64,000 bases of DNA from Weizmannia acidilactici. GTDB taxonomy: Bacteria > Bacillota > Bacilli > Bacillales > Bacillaceae_C. The notes below the pieces were generated by a model. The model saw nothing but the letters and a program-made list of their open reading frames with translations, was not told the origin of the DNA and ran no database searches. The stretch spans positions 81,194-145,193 of the forward strand of contig NZ_BKZP01000002.1 of NCBI RefSeq assembly GCF_008974185.1, in the 5' to 3' direction. Made by a program: the position numbers and the translations under genes. Below are positions 1 through 8,484 of the stretch, piece by piece; position 1 is the stretch's first letter, and every line of letters begins with the position of its first letter.

Positions 1-312
1 CCGGACCTGCGCCTGAAAGCCTTCCAAAAACCGCACGAGGTCATGGGTTACCTCTTCGCTGATCCTCCTGACAAAAATTGGTTTATCCAGTTCGCTTGCA
101 ATATAAGCTCCCTGATGCGTGATCAGCGAAGAATTCAGCTTCAACATTTTCGCAATGCGATGGGCCGATGCGAAGTTTTTTGAAGTGATCAGCGTAACCG
201 CGATACCTTTTCCGCCCGCATACTCAATAGCCTCTTTTGTCGCTCTGCTGATGCGGCCGTTGTCCTGCAGCAATGTCCCCTCAATATTCAAGGCCAACAT
301 TTTATAGATCAT
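1..312 (-). CDS. yhaX: HAD-superfamily Cof-like protein, N-terminal part (YhaX-like)
   Basis: Only the first 104 residues lie in the window; the gene runs off the left edge. The ATG at 312 follows a GAGGGGGAGC ribosome site. The fold cues are those of Cof-type HAD phosphatases: a first strand with motif I, then a helix, then the motif II region LITSKN near residue 41. Odd: motif I reads LALNIEGTLL (residues 6-15). The usual nucleophile Asp is Asn and the acid/base Asp is Glu, so ordinary HAD phosphatase chemistry is doubtful. Position next to yheA and yheB matches B. subtilis yhaX, hence the symbol. The family is clear; the activity is not. Confidence 0.7.
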   Translation of the reverse strand, partial: MIYKMLALNIEGTLLQDNGRISRATKEAIEYAGGKGIAVTLITSKNFASAHRIAKMLKLNSSLITHQGAYIASELDKPIFVRRISEEVTHDLVRFLEGFQAQVR

Positions 313-433
313 GGATGCTCCCCCTCTTCAAGATGCTCTCAAGCGCTTGAGAAAATCTTTCAAACAGCCTGCTTCTTTTATAGATGTATGAGAGAAGGGG
401 GAAAAATAGAACTTCCGCTTGTTCCGCCTGCCC

Positions 434-781
434 TTATTTCCCGGCATACAATTCTTCGATCGGCTTTACCAAAATTTTATTGATTTCATTCAAAACGGCG
501 CTCAGCCGCTGTTCGGCGTTGATCAGCTGCACAATCGCCGGATTTGCCTGGGCGGCAGCCATGGATGCCTGCGCCTGTTTTGCCTCCTCTTCTGTGATCG
601 GCAGGCCCTGCACCTGTTTCTCCTGAAGCTTGAGCTGAAGATGGCGGAAATGGTCAAATAGCGCCTTTGCCCCGCTATTTGCCTGGACGTTTTCATACGC
701 CTGCTTCAGTGTGGCAAACTCGCCGCTGTTTCTGATCCCTTTTTCGAGCATATAAGCATATTCATATAAATTCGCTGGCAC
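434..781 (-). CDS. yheA: YheA, YlbF/YmcA-superfamily small protein (UPF0342)
   Basis: This is a 115-residue, almost entirely helical, soluble protein. It begins at GTG 781, seven bases after AGGGGG. The family UPF0342 is related to YlbF and YmcA, which in B. subtilis form a complex that affects RNA processing and development; YheA itself has no established function. Visible features are a Gln- and Ala-rich middle, long amphipathic helices, and a C-terminus IEELYAGK. It lies downstream of yheB on the same strand with a gap of about 70 bases, so the two are probably co-transcribed. Confidence 0.85.
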   Translation of the reverse strand: MPANLYEYAYMLEKGIRNSGEFATLKQAYENVQANSGAKALFDHFRHLQLKLQEKQVQGLPITEEEAKQAQASMAAAQANPAIVQLINAEQRLSAVLNEINKILVKPIEELYAGK

Positions 782-849
782 TCAAAAACCCCCTGTCAAT
801 CATGCTTTCCATACACAGTATGGTTTTGCCGTCGTTTTGCTACAAATGA

Positions 850-1983
850 TTACACAATCAGCGCAATGATGCCCTGGATGATGCCGATGAGGCCGCCCAA
901 TAATACCCCTAAGTACGTAATCATTGTAAATTCGCGCGAGGTAATGCCGAGAATGAGCATTTCAAGCCGCTCAAGCGGAAAGGACTCCACTTCCTGTCGT
1001 ACAAGTTCTGCCACCTGCAGTTTCCGGATAATCTGATAGACCTTTCCGCTTAAAAAGAGCAGCCCTTTTTCCGTTAATTTCGGGATCCATTCATCCAAAA
1101 TTTTTTCCTGATAACGGGATACAAACGCCTGTACCGGTATGCCCAATAAACGCCCAACAGGGACAAGCGAAAAAAGTTTTTCATCCAGCCAACCTATGAT
1201 TTCTTCATCGGGGAGATCCGGCAAGAGTTCCCCAATCGGCTTTTCTTTGATACCGGACCATTCTTTTTCAAGCATTTCCACAATTGTCGCTTTCGTGCCG
1301 GGTTCCCGCAGCGCCTTGACGATTTCCGGCTGGATTTTATCCGCGATGGAAAGATTGCCGATGAACCTTTTTACCATGGCGCCGATCATGCCGCGGTCAT
1401 CTAGAAAATGGCCGATCATCCCTTCTATTTTTCCGTGTCCTTGGGAGCTGGAAATGTAATCGCAAATCCGGCCAATGATCAAATCGGCCAGATCCGGGAT
1501 TTTTTTCCCGGCTTTTTCGACCACCGCTTCCGGCAAAAGCTCCCAGAGGTTTTGTGAAAAAAGCGATTTTTTCTCCTGGCCGTACCGGATTCGGATATTT
1601 TTTGTTATCCAGCTTTTCACTTTTTCTTCCTGCAGATCAATGTTAAAAAAAGCGGCCATTTGCGGAATTGTCCATTTTGAATCCAGCCATTGCAAAAAAG
1701 CATCCTTCAGCCATTGCTTCGTCTCGTTTTGAAACGGCGCCGACAGCAGCTTTTTTTCAATACTTTCCGGCGTGACCAAATGGCGGACGACCATTTCCCC
1801 GAGCTGCCTCGCAATTTCGTCCCTGCGTTTCGGAATTAAACCGGGCGTAAACGGAAGCTTCCATTTTTTAATATAAACCGCCTGAAACGGCCGAAATAGC
1901 ATCTTGATGGCCAAATAATTCGTAAATCCGCCGATCACCGCCCCCACGACCGCCATAAAAAGGATTTCCAATAATGCATGCAT
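850..1983 (-). CDS. yheB: YheB, DUF445 membrane protein
   Basis: A 377-residue DUF445 protein. I place the start at ATG 1983, six bases after AGGATGG; an upstream in-frame TTG (1989) is less well placed. There is a membrane segment at residues 4-22 (LLEILFMAVVGAVIGGFTN), followed by the family signature LPFTPGLIPKRR near residues 43-54. A long helical middle and a second hydrophobic segment at the C-terminus (YLGVLLGGLIGIIQ) complete the hairpin-anchored layout. Biochemical function of DUF445 is unknown. Gene order yheB-yheA-yhaX is as in B. subtilis. Confidence 0.88.
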   Translation of the reverse strand: MHALLEILFMAVVGAVIGGFTNYLAIKMLFRPFQAVYIKKWKLPFTPGLIPKRRDEIARQLGEMVVRHLVTPESIEKKLLSAPFQNETKQWLKDAFLQWLDSKWTIPQMAAFFNIDLQEEKVKSWITKNIRIRYGQEKKSLFSQNLWELLPEAVVEKAGKKIPDLADLIIGRICDYISSSQGHGKIEGMIGHFLDDRGMIGAMVKRFIGNLSIADKIQPEIVKALREPGTKATIVEMLEKEWSGIKEKPIGELLPDLPDEEIIGWLDEKLFSLVPVGRLLGIPVQAFVSRYQEKILDEWIPKLTEKGLLFLSGKVYQIIRKLQVAELVRQEVESFPLERLEMLILGITSREFTMITYLGVLLGGLIGIIQGIIALIV

Positions 1984-2117
1984 GTGCAACCATCCTATTC
2001 TGTTGAATTCGTTTCATAAAAGGCTCAGTGATTCGCCTTAAAGCGGTACGGGCTTTTTCCATCCTTCGCCAATTTTGCAATCACTAATTATCTCGGAAGA
2101 ACCCGGCCCAATGAAAA

Positions 2118-2142
2118 AATACCCTTTTTCCGGCAGGGTATT
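2118..2142 (-). terminator. minus-strand hairpin with U-tract upstream of yheB
   Basis: AATACCCT (2118-2125) pairs with AGGGTATT (2135-2142). Read on the minus strand the stem is followed by TTTTTTC, the layout of an intrinsic terminator. No minus-strand gene lies to the right. It may attenuate a yheB transcript that starts further upstream, or stop antisense transcription from the ATP-grasp cluster. Confidence 0.45.
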
Positions 2143-2164
2143 CAAAAATGCGTTTTTTCTTCGA

Positions 2165-2192
2165 ACCCTTTTCCAGTACTAATCATAAGATA
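2165..2192 (+). promoter_or_regulatory. sigma-K-like promoter of the YheCD cluster
   Basis: AC at 2165-2166, 17 bases, then CATAAGATA at 2184-2192. This fits the sigma-K pattern (AC, 16-17 bases, CATAnnnTA). It would start transcription near 2199, about 80 bases before the GTG at 2280. It lies inside a longer upstream open frame, which argues that this frame is not translated. Late mother-cell expression would fit coat-associated proteins. Confidence 0.45.
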
Positions 2193-2279
2193 TCAGCAAA
2201 AGCCCAAAGAAGTCAAAAATGTTCCGGATCCTTGCGGAGAATGGCAGACGCTTCTTTGCGGAACAGGGAGGGGACCGCG

Positions 2280-3614
2280 GTGGAATGCACCATTGAAATC
2301 CGGCCGCATGATCGTGAACGTGGATCGGCAGAAATGCCGGAAAAGCTTTTGGCATCCCTCCGCATTCCTAATGGTGGGCATTTCGCACTCCGGTTCGGCG
2401 GGAAAACGGTGGACGTTAAAGTAAAAGCAGCAGCTGGGGAAGACGCCATCCTCCTTCTTTCCCGGGAGTACTTTGGAAGCCTTATGCTCCCGGATCCGCC
2501 CACCCGGATGAAAGCCATTTTTCACGAAGGCATGCTGCATCTCGGCCCGGTCATTGCCGTCCTTACAGAAACGGGCAAAAATGGTCCTTCCGAAAACATC
2601 CAAGCGTTTTCCGAAGAACTGCACAGGTTTGTCGAAAAAGAAGGCGGCTGCCTTTATGTTGCGGGCTTGAATGCAAGTCCCGGCACAGGATACCGGTTTA
2701 CGGGCACATCATGGTTAAAGGGCAATGTTCCCGCCCCTGACATCGTTTATAATCGTCTCCATGCCAGGCAGACAGAGAAAAGCCGGCTGTTCCAACAAAA
2801 AACGGCAGATTGGAAAGAAAAGGGAATTGATGTTTTTAACTCAAATTATTTAACAAAATGGGAAGTTTACGAATGCTTGAAAGCAAACCCTTTATTACAA
2901 GCTTTTTTGCCCGCAACGTTCCGGTATGAAGCAAGCCTGCTTTCCGAAAAGCTCGATGAATTCGGGGAACTGTACGTAAAACCGGAAAATGGGAGCCAGG
3001 GGCGCGGCATCATCCGGCTCGCCAAAATGAAAAGCGGTTTTCTCCTCGAGCATAATCTCAAAGAAGATGGCGTGCCGATCATTTTGCAAAACATGGATGA
3101 GGCCGCCATGAAAGCGGAAGCGCTGATCGGGCGGCGCCCTTATATGATCCAGCAGGGCATTCCGCTTGTCAGCCCTGGCGGTAGGAAAACCGACTTCCGG
3201 TTTCTTGCTTTTAAAAGCGGCGCTGCTGATTGGCACATTATCTCCGCGGTTGCAAGAATAGCTGCAGAAAGCGCAATGGTATCAAACCTCTCGCAGGGCG
3301 GACTTGCGGTAAAACCATTGCCGCTTTTGCTTAGCAATTTCGGTAATAAAAAAGGGACGTTCGTATGGGGATTGATGCATGAATTGGCGGCAGCAGCCGC
3401 AAAAACAATCGACGCCAATGCAGACGGGCATTTCGCGGAACTTGGCATTGACATCGGGGCTGATAGGAACGGCAAACCATGGATCATTGAAGCAAATATC
3501 AAGCCTTCGAAATCCGCATTCGGACCGGCCCGCGGAATCCGCCCTTCTGTAAAAGCACTATACCATTATTGTTTATTTTTGTGGACAGAAAGGAGAACGT
3601 CACATGCCGGATAA
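2280..3614 (+). CDS. YheC/YheD-family ATP-grasp spore-coat-associated protein, copy 1
   Basis: A 444-residue protein of the YheC/YheD ATP-grasp family (coat-associated in B. subtilis; reaction unknown). The frame is open from 2148, but GTG 2280 is chosen because GGGAGGGG sits six bases before it and a sigma-K-like promoter lies inside the upstream extension. The N-terminal ~60 residues form a beta-rich domain as in YheD. The ATP-binding strand and glycine loop is YVKPENGSQGRGI (about residues 231-243). The metal-ligand end is WIIEANIKPSKS. It overlaps the next gene by 11 bases, so it is translationally coupled. It is the first of four paralogues. Confidence 0.8.
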   Translation: MECTIEIRPHDRERGSAEMPEKLLASLRIPNGGHFALRFGGKTVDVKVKAAAGEDAILLLSREYFGSLMLPDPPTRMKAIFHEGMLHLGPVIAVLTETGKNGPSENIQAFSEELHRFVEKEGGCLYVAGLNASPGTGYRFTGTSWLKGNVPAPDIVYNRLHARQTEKSRLFQQKTADWKEKGIDVFNSNYLTKWEVYECLKANPLLQAFLPATFRYEASLLSEKLDEFGELYVKPENGSQGRGIIRLAKMKSGFLLEHNLKEDGVPIILQNMDEAAMKAEALIGRRPYMIQQGIPLVSPGGRKTDFRFLAFKSGAADWHIISAVARIAAESAMVSNLSQGGLAVKPLPLLLSNFGNKKGTFVWGLMHELAAAAAKTIDANADGHFAELGIDIGADRNGKPWIIEANIKPSKSAFGPARGIRPSVKALYHYCLFLWTERRTSHAG

Positions 3615-4713
3615 ACTTGGCATTCTCACACTAGATCCTGCGGGCCAGCAGGATTATTTTGAACAAATCGCGCAGTATTCGCAAAAATATGATGTAGAGC
3701 TTTATTTATTTTCTCCGCTTGAAGTCATCCCCGGAACGCAGATGGCAAAGGGCCTGAAATTTAATGCACCAGACGGCGAATGGAAGGAAGGCGCATTCCC
3801 GATTCCCGACTGCCTTTATGACCGGTGTTTTTACGGCGAAGACCAGTTTTCGAAAGATGCCAAAAAAATCGTGTCATGGCTGAAAGAACGGATGGACATT
3901 ACGTTTTTAGGTTACGGGCTTCCAAATAAAGGAATCCTTTATGACCGGTTGAAATTTGATTCCAGAATTTCCCCGTATTTGCCGGAAACCGTGAAAGCAA
4001 CCGGTTCCGATGATGTGTTGCGTGAGCTGAACAAATACCTTTCCGTCATTTTAAAACCGGCGAACGGCGCGCACGGGTATGCCGTTTATTCCCTCGAAAA
4101 AAGGAATGACGCCATTACCGTTAAAACGACGAAAAACGGGAACCTTGTTTCAAAAGATTTTATCAGTCTTGACACCTTCGAAAGCTGGCTTTTAACGCTC
4201 CTTTCCAAACACAACTTTTTGATTCAGGCTAAGCTTGGAAATACCGACCGGAAAAACCGGCCGTTTGACCTCCGCGTTTTTTTGCAGAAAGATAGAAATG
4301 GGCACTGGCGTGAAGTGGCAAGGGGCATCCGGACCGGGGTTGAAAACGGCATTTTGACGAACATGAGCGCGGGTGCCGTGGTTTCAACATTTGAAACATG
4401 GCAGCGGCAGACACCATATTTCAACCATGCCTATATCGAACAGGGAATTGCCGACTTAATGAAACAGTTGCCGCTTGCGCTTGAAGAAGCTTTCCACCCG
4501 CTGTTCGAACTTGGCGTTGATATCATCATTGCGCATGACCAGTCGATCTGGATACTGGATATCAATTCAAAACCGGGAAGAAAAATGATCGGCCTCCTTT
4601 ACCCGGAAAAACTCGGGCAAATGTATGAAGCGCCACTTGCATACTGCCGCTTTTTACAGGAAACAGCCATTGGCAAAGAAGGCAGCAGCCAAACTGCGCC
4701 AGCCGGGAAATAA
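3604..4713 (+). CDS. yheC: YheC-like ATP-grasp protein, copy 2
   Basis: At 369 residues this is close to YheC of B. subtilis. ATG 3604 follows AAAGGAG by eight bases. It lacks the extra N-terminal beta domain and starts directly with the LGILTL strand. The ATP-grasp loop ILKPANGAHGYAV is near residue 149, and the Mg-binding end is WILDINSKPGRK. The mid-protein motif PDCLYDRC corresponds to the family-wide P-x-x-x-Y-[DN]-R signature shared by all four paralogues. A substrate has not been established for this family. It is coupled to copy 1 and separated from copy 3 by 64 bases. Confidence 0.8.
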   Translation: MPDKLGILTLDPAGQQDYFEQIAQYSQKYDVELYLFSPLEVIPGTQMAKGLKFNAPDGEWKEGAFPIPDCLYDRCFYGEDQFSKDAKKIVSWLKERMDITFLGYGLPNKGILYDRLKFDSRISPYLPETVKATGSDDVLRELNKYLSVILKPANGAHGYAVYSLEKRNDAITVKTTKNGNLVSKDFISLDTFESWLLTLLSKHNFLIQAKLGNTDRKNRPFDLRVFLQKDRNGHWREVARGIRTGVENGILTNMSAGAVVSTFETWQRQTPYFNHAYIEQGIADLMKQLPLALEEAFHPLFELGVDIIIAHDQSIWILDINSKPGRKMIGLLYPEKLGQMYEAPLAYCRFLQETAIGKEGSSQTAPAGK

Positions 4714-4777
4714 TGTGTAAAAAAGGCTGGGGCGGAATTGGCCGCGCCGTCTTCCATTCGAAATGAGGTGCTTAAAA

Positions 4778-6139
4778 ATGGCAAAAAAATATAAAATCGA
4801 GTTTTTTGACGAATCCGCCTCAATCCTCTACACCCCTTCAACCCTTGCTTTGCCAAAAAATATAAACAAAGCAGCTTTCGGTTCAAAAATCGTGCGGGCA
4901 AAAATTGAACCCCACCCGAACGGTCGCACCGTTTTTGCCGCCAGTACCGGTCTCGCGAACGAATTGCACATGCCAGCGTTTTTAACAGACATCCATTGTT
5001 TTCAAAGCAACCACATGCTATTGCTCGGGCCGCTCGTCGGTATTTTTACATCCGGCTTCACGCCTTTTGAAACCCGGCCGGCCGGGGCAAGGAGTAATAT
5101 GTTTGCAAAGCTGCTGTCCGCCCAATCTGCTGCGGGAGTCGTGCCGTTCTTGTTTGGGGAAAAGCATATCGATTGGGAGCAGGGGTTCATCAACGGGTTT
5201 TTTTACGGAAAAGGTGGCTGGGAAAGCCGCACCGTCCCGTTTCCAAATGCAATTTATGACCGACTGCCGAACCGGAAAAGCGAGAAACTGAAAAATTCGC
5301 GGGAAGTCAAAGAAAAATTGGAGAAAGAATACTTTATCCCTTGGTATAATCCGGGATTTTTCAATAAGCTGGAGATCCACGAACAGCTGTTCCAGGACGT
5401 GTGGGCAAGCCGCTATTTGCCGGAAACCCACCCCCTTACATCATTCCACCAAATTGAGCGGATGCTGGCCGATTACGGGATGGTATACATTAAGCCAATG
5501 AACGGGAGCCTCGGCCTCGGCGTACACCAAATTCTTTATGACCGTGCATCCGGGGCGTATTTTTGCAGATACCGCAATACTTGCAACCGTTTGTTAAAAT
5601 TTGGGCGCTTGGAAACGCTAATGAACCATGTTTTTTCAAAAAAACAGTGGGACCGCCTGATCGTCCAGCAGGGAATTTTCCTGATCACCGATAACGGGCG
5701 GCCGGTGGATTTCCGTATTCATACGAATAAAGACGAGGAAGGAAATTGGCATGTGACAGCGGTTGCAGCGAAAGTGGCCGGCCCGGGAAGCCCGACGACT
5801 CATATAAAAAACGGCGGTGAAGTAAAAACACTGGACGAGATTGCCGAAAACGAGGAGCAGCGAAAAAACTACCGGGACGTGCTTTCGGAAGCGGCGCTGG
5901 AACTGGCGCGTGCGATTGATGAACATATCGACGGCATCATTGCGGAAATCGGTTTTGACCTTGGGATCGGAACGGATGGCAAAGTGTGGCTGTTTGAGGC
6001 GAATTCAAAGCCCGGCCGCTCTATTTTTTCAAATCCTTCGTTGAAGGAATGCGATTTGCTGACGCGAAAAATGAGCTTATCATTTGCTGTTTATTTAACG
6101 GAACGGCAGGTGGAAGCGCCCGGGGAAATGTTCCCATGA
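4778..6139 (+). CDS. yheD: YheD-like ATP-grasp protein, copy 3
   Basis: At 453 residues this matches YheD in length and in its N-terminal beta domain. ATG 4778 follows GAGGTG by eight bases. It carries PNAIYDRLPN, the ATP-binding loop YIKPMNGSLGLGV near residue 237, and the metal-binding tail WLFEANSKPGRS. YheD of B. subtilis is a coat-associated protein made in the mother cell; the enzymatic role is unknown. The stop TGA overlaps the ATG of the next gene (ATGA), so the two are translated together. Confidence 0.82.
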   Translation: MAKKYKIEFFDESASILYTPSTLALPKNINKAAFGSKIVRAKIEPHPNGRTVFAASTGLANELHMPAFLTDIHCFQSNHMLLLGPLVGIFTSGFTPFETRPAGARSNMFAKLLSAQSAAGVVPFLFGEKHIDWEQGFINGFFYGKGGWESRTVPFPNAIYDRLPNRKSEKLKNSREVKEKLEKEYFIPWYNPGFFNKLEIHEQLFQDVWASRYLPETHPLTSFHQIERMLADYGMVYIKPMNGSLGLGVHQILYDRASGAYFCRYRNTCNRLLKFGRLETLMNHVFSKKQWDRLIVQQGIFLITDNGRPVDFRIHTNKDEEGNWHVTAVAAKVAGPGSPTTHIKNGGEVKTLDEIAENEEQRKNYRDVLSEAALELARAIDEHIDGIIAEIGFDLGIGTDGKVWLFEANSKPGRSIFSNPSLKECDLLTRKMSLSFAVYLTERQVEAPGEMFP

Positions 6140-7326
6140 CAGTCGTCTATTTTGACCGTTCCAAAAAAATTTTTGCAAGGCGGCAAAAAACCCCGCTTTT
6201 TTGGGGGAAGGACAAAGAACTTCTTCCTTTTTCAGGCCAACTAAACAGGGAATGCAGTTTCCGCCTTGTCTTAAAAGGCGAAGCAGCCGGCCCGATTATC
6301 GGCATATTGGCTACAAAATCGCAAAAGGGGGTGATTTCAGGCAGCCGGGATTTTTATATCCGTATCCAGCAAAAACTGCAGGAAAAAGCGGGGGGCCTTT
6401 CTTTTTTATTCAGCTTGGAAGACATCCGGGGGGAAACCATCAACGGCCTTTTTTGGGATACAGGAAATGGAAAATGGCTGCGTGCCATTTTTCCCCTTCC
6501 AGATACAGTCTACAACCGCATCTCTTCGCGGGAAGAGGAATTGGCGGAAAGTTTTCTTCAGTTTTCCGCCCTGCTCAAGCAAAAGGGCATCCCTTTTTTC
6601 AACCCGCATTTTTTAAATAAATATCATTTGTACGAAACACTGCTGCAGCAGCCGGAGATTGCCCCTTTTCTTCCGGAAACGGTGCAGGTTACGGATCAGA
6701 ATCATTTTTACTGCTTTCTAGAGCAGCACCGCGATGTGTATGTAAAACCTGCTGCCCGCTCGCAAGGTTACGGAATCAGGCGCGTTATTCAGCATGAAAA
6801 TGGGCAGTTTGAATACGCATGCCCCTATTCGAGCCGGAAATTTACTGATTTCGCGGCAGTATGGTGGGAAATTGGAAAGCTCCTTGAAAAAGAGGCTTAC
6901 CTTGCCCAAAAAACTGTGCAGACTGTGCCTCTTGAAGGAAAAAAATACGACTACCGCGTCCACACCCATTTTAACGGAAAACAGTACGAGGTGACAGGCG
7001 TCGGCATACGGTTGGCCCGCCCCGGGGGGATCACCACCCATACAGCAAAAGGCGGAGAAGCCGCACCGCTTCCGCCCGGCGCCAACACCAGCATTGTCAA
7101 GGAGATCACGCCGCTTATTGCGGCATGCGGCACGGCTTTATCAAAAGCATACGGTTTTTTCGGAGAATTCACCGCCGATATCGCGCCCGGGCTTGACGGA
7201 AGTCTTTACCTGTTTGAATTGAATGCCAAACCGATGGAATTTGATGAACCGGAAATAGAAGAGAAAAAAACGGAAAAACTTGTGGATTTGTTTTATATGC
7301 TTTCGGGATATGGGCCGGATGATTAA
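6136..7326 (+). CDS. YheC/YheD-family ATP-grasp protein, copy 4 (divergent)
   Basis: A 396-residue paralogue. ATG 6136 overlaps the preceding stop in ATGA; a longer frame back to 6049 would lie wholly inside copy 3 and is not favoured. It keeps PDTVYNRISS, the substrate-loop region KKYDYRVHTHF and the tail LYLFELNAKP. Its ATP loop is divergent: YVKPAARSQGYGI (about residue 201) has Ala-Ala-Arg where the others have an acidic or Met residue followed by Asn-Gly. Nucleotide binding may be altered. It ends the ATP-grasp block; no strong terminator is seen after it. Confidence 0.75.
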   Translation: MTVVYFDRSKKIFARRQKTPLFWGKDKELLPFSGQLNRECSFRLVLKGEAAGPIIGILATKSQKGVISGSRDFYIRIQQKLQEKAGGLSFLFSLEDIRGETINGLFWDTGNGKWLRAIFPLPDTVYNRISSREEELAESFLQFSALLKQKGIPFFNPHFLNKYHLYETLLQQPEIAPFLPETVQVTDQNHFYCFLEQHRDVYVKPAARSQGYGIRRVIQHENGQFEYACPYSSRKFTDFAAVWWEIGKLLEKEAYLAQKTVQTVPLEGKKYDYRVHTHFNGKQYEVTGVGIRLARPGGITTHTAKGGEAAPLPPGANTSIVKEITPLIAACGTALSKAYGFFGEFTADIAPGLDGSLYLFELNAKPMEFDEPEIEEKKTEKLVDLFYMLSGYGPDD

Positions 7327-7482
7327 CCGCTCCGGCACCATTCTCCCCCGGAATTCTTCCCCTGCCCCTTTTTGTCCTGGTTCTCTGGCTGCTTCCAATC
7401 TTCCCGATTGAAACCATTTCCCGTTTTACAAAAATTGATTAAAATAGACTATATTCGATCAAGATATAGGGGGATCCGACAA

Positions 7483-8370
7483 ATGCTGGAAAGATTAAAA
7501 GCGCGTTATCCGAACGCCTGCTGTGCAGATGCCCCGATACCGATGAAACATATGGTTTGGTTTTGGCTGGAAGAAGAAAACCAGTATATAGGAATCGATC
7601 CCGGGGAACTGACCCGTGAAGAAATGCTTCTTCTTAAAACGGTTTTCCCAAAATTTTACGAAGAACAAGCTTTATTTGGCGAAGAGGCTTCCAAATGGTA
7701 TGAATATCTTTTTTTGCCTGAAGCGCAGGCTCCTATTGAAAATGAAAATGCGATGTACCGCATCACCCAATTTTCCATTGCAAAAGAGGTGACGGACAGT
7801 TCCGAAGTCCAGGAAGCCTTAAAAAATATGTATGTGCACAATGTCACGGTTGCCATGATAAACAAGCGTGAGGGCATCATTATTGAAGAAAAAAATCAAA
7901 CAGCGGCTGCTGAAGACGATCTGCAAGCTTCCATCCATGCATTCGAAAGCGATTTTTATATCCCGATTTCGCTGTATTTGGGGGAATTTAAGACAGTAAA
8001 AACGATCAAACCGTATTTCCGGCTCGAGCAGCAGCTTTTTGAATTTGCCCTCAGCCGTCATAAAAAACCCGCTCTATATACGATGCATTCCGTGCTTCCC
8101 CTTTATTTGCTGGAGCATATGCCTGAAGGTGAAAAGAAGCTTCTGTTCGAATCACTGCTTGAAATCTTTAAAGAGGACCGGGATATGCTGCAAACGGTCA
8201 AACTGTACCTGGAAAACTTTACAAATGCCAGTCTGACGGCAAAACAGCTGTTTATCCACCGTAATTCCCTGCAGTACCGTATTGAAAAATTTGAAGAAAA
8301 ATCGGGCCTGAATTTAAAAAATTTTACAAGCGCCATGCTCGCATACCTTGCATGCCTGCAAATCCAATAA
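7483..8370 (+). CDS. PucR/CdaR-type helix-turn-helix regulator
   Basis: A 295-residue protein. ATG 7483 follows AGGGGGATC; the longer frame from 7372 lacks a ribosome site. The C-terminal ~50 residues form the PucR/CdaR-type HTH_30 domain: NASLTAKQLFIHRNSLQYRI, then the segment FTSAMLAYLA. The N-terminal two thirds show no known sensor domain by eye. It sits directly upstream of msmX, so control of carbohydrate uptake is plausible, but that is inference from neighbourhood. DNA binding is supported by sequence; ligand and targets are unknown. Confidence 0.75.
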   Translation: MLERLKARYPNACCADAPIPMKHMVWFWLEEENQYIGIDPGELTREEMLLLKTVFPKFYEEQALFGEEASKWYEYLFLPEAQAPIENENAMYRITQFSIAKEVTDSSEVQEALKNMYVHNVTVAMINKREGIIIEEKNQTAAAEDDLQASIHAFESDFYIPISLYLGEFKTVKTIKPYFRLEQQLFEFALSRHKKPALYTMHSVLPLYLLEHMPEGEKKLLFESLLEIFKEDRDMLQTVKLYLENFTNASLTAKQLFIHRNSLQYRIEKFEEKSGLNLKNFTSAMLAYLACLQIQ

Positions 8371-8376
8371 CAGAAA

Positions 8377-8425
8377 ATGGGCAAGGTGCCGAAAATGTTT
8401 TCAAAATTTTGTGCACCTTGCCCAT
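8377..8425 (+). terminator. long inverted repeat between regulator and msmX
   Basis: ATGGGCAAGGTGC (8377-8389) is an exact reverse complement of 8413-8425, and the loop holds a further AAAAT/ATTTT pairing. No U-run follows on the plus strand, so it is either a weak terminator of the regulator gene or a leader hairpin or operator for msmX, which starts 60 bases later. Confidence 0.5.
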
Positions 8426-8484
8426 AACTTATTGAAAAGGCTTTCTTTATAATAAAGGTAACAAATTGAAGGAGGCTTTTGACA

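Noticed and set aside
2148..2279. Upstream extension of the first ATP-grasp gene from ATG 2148
   Set aside because: It has no ribosome site, its residues are unlike the family, and a sigma-K-like promoter lies within it; GTG 2280 has GGGAGGGG.
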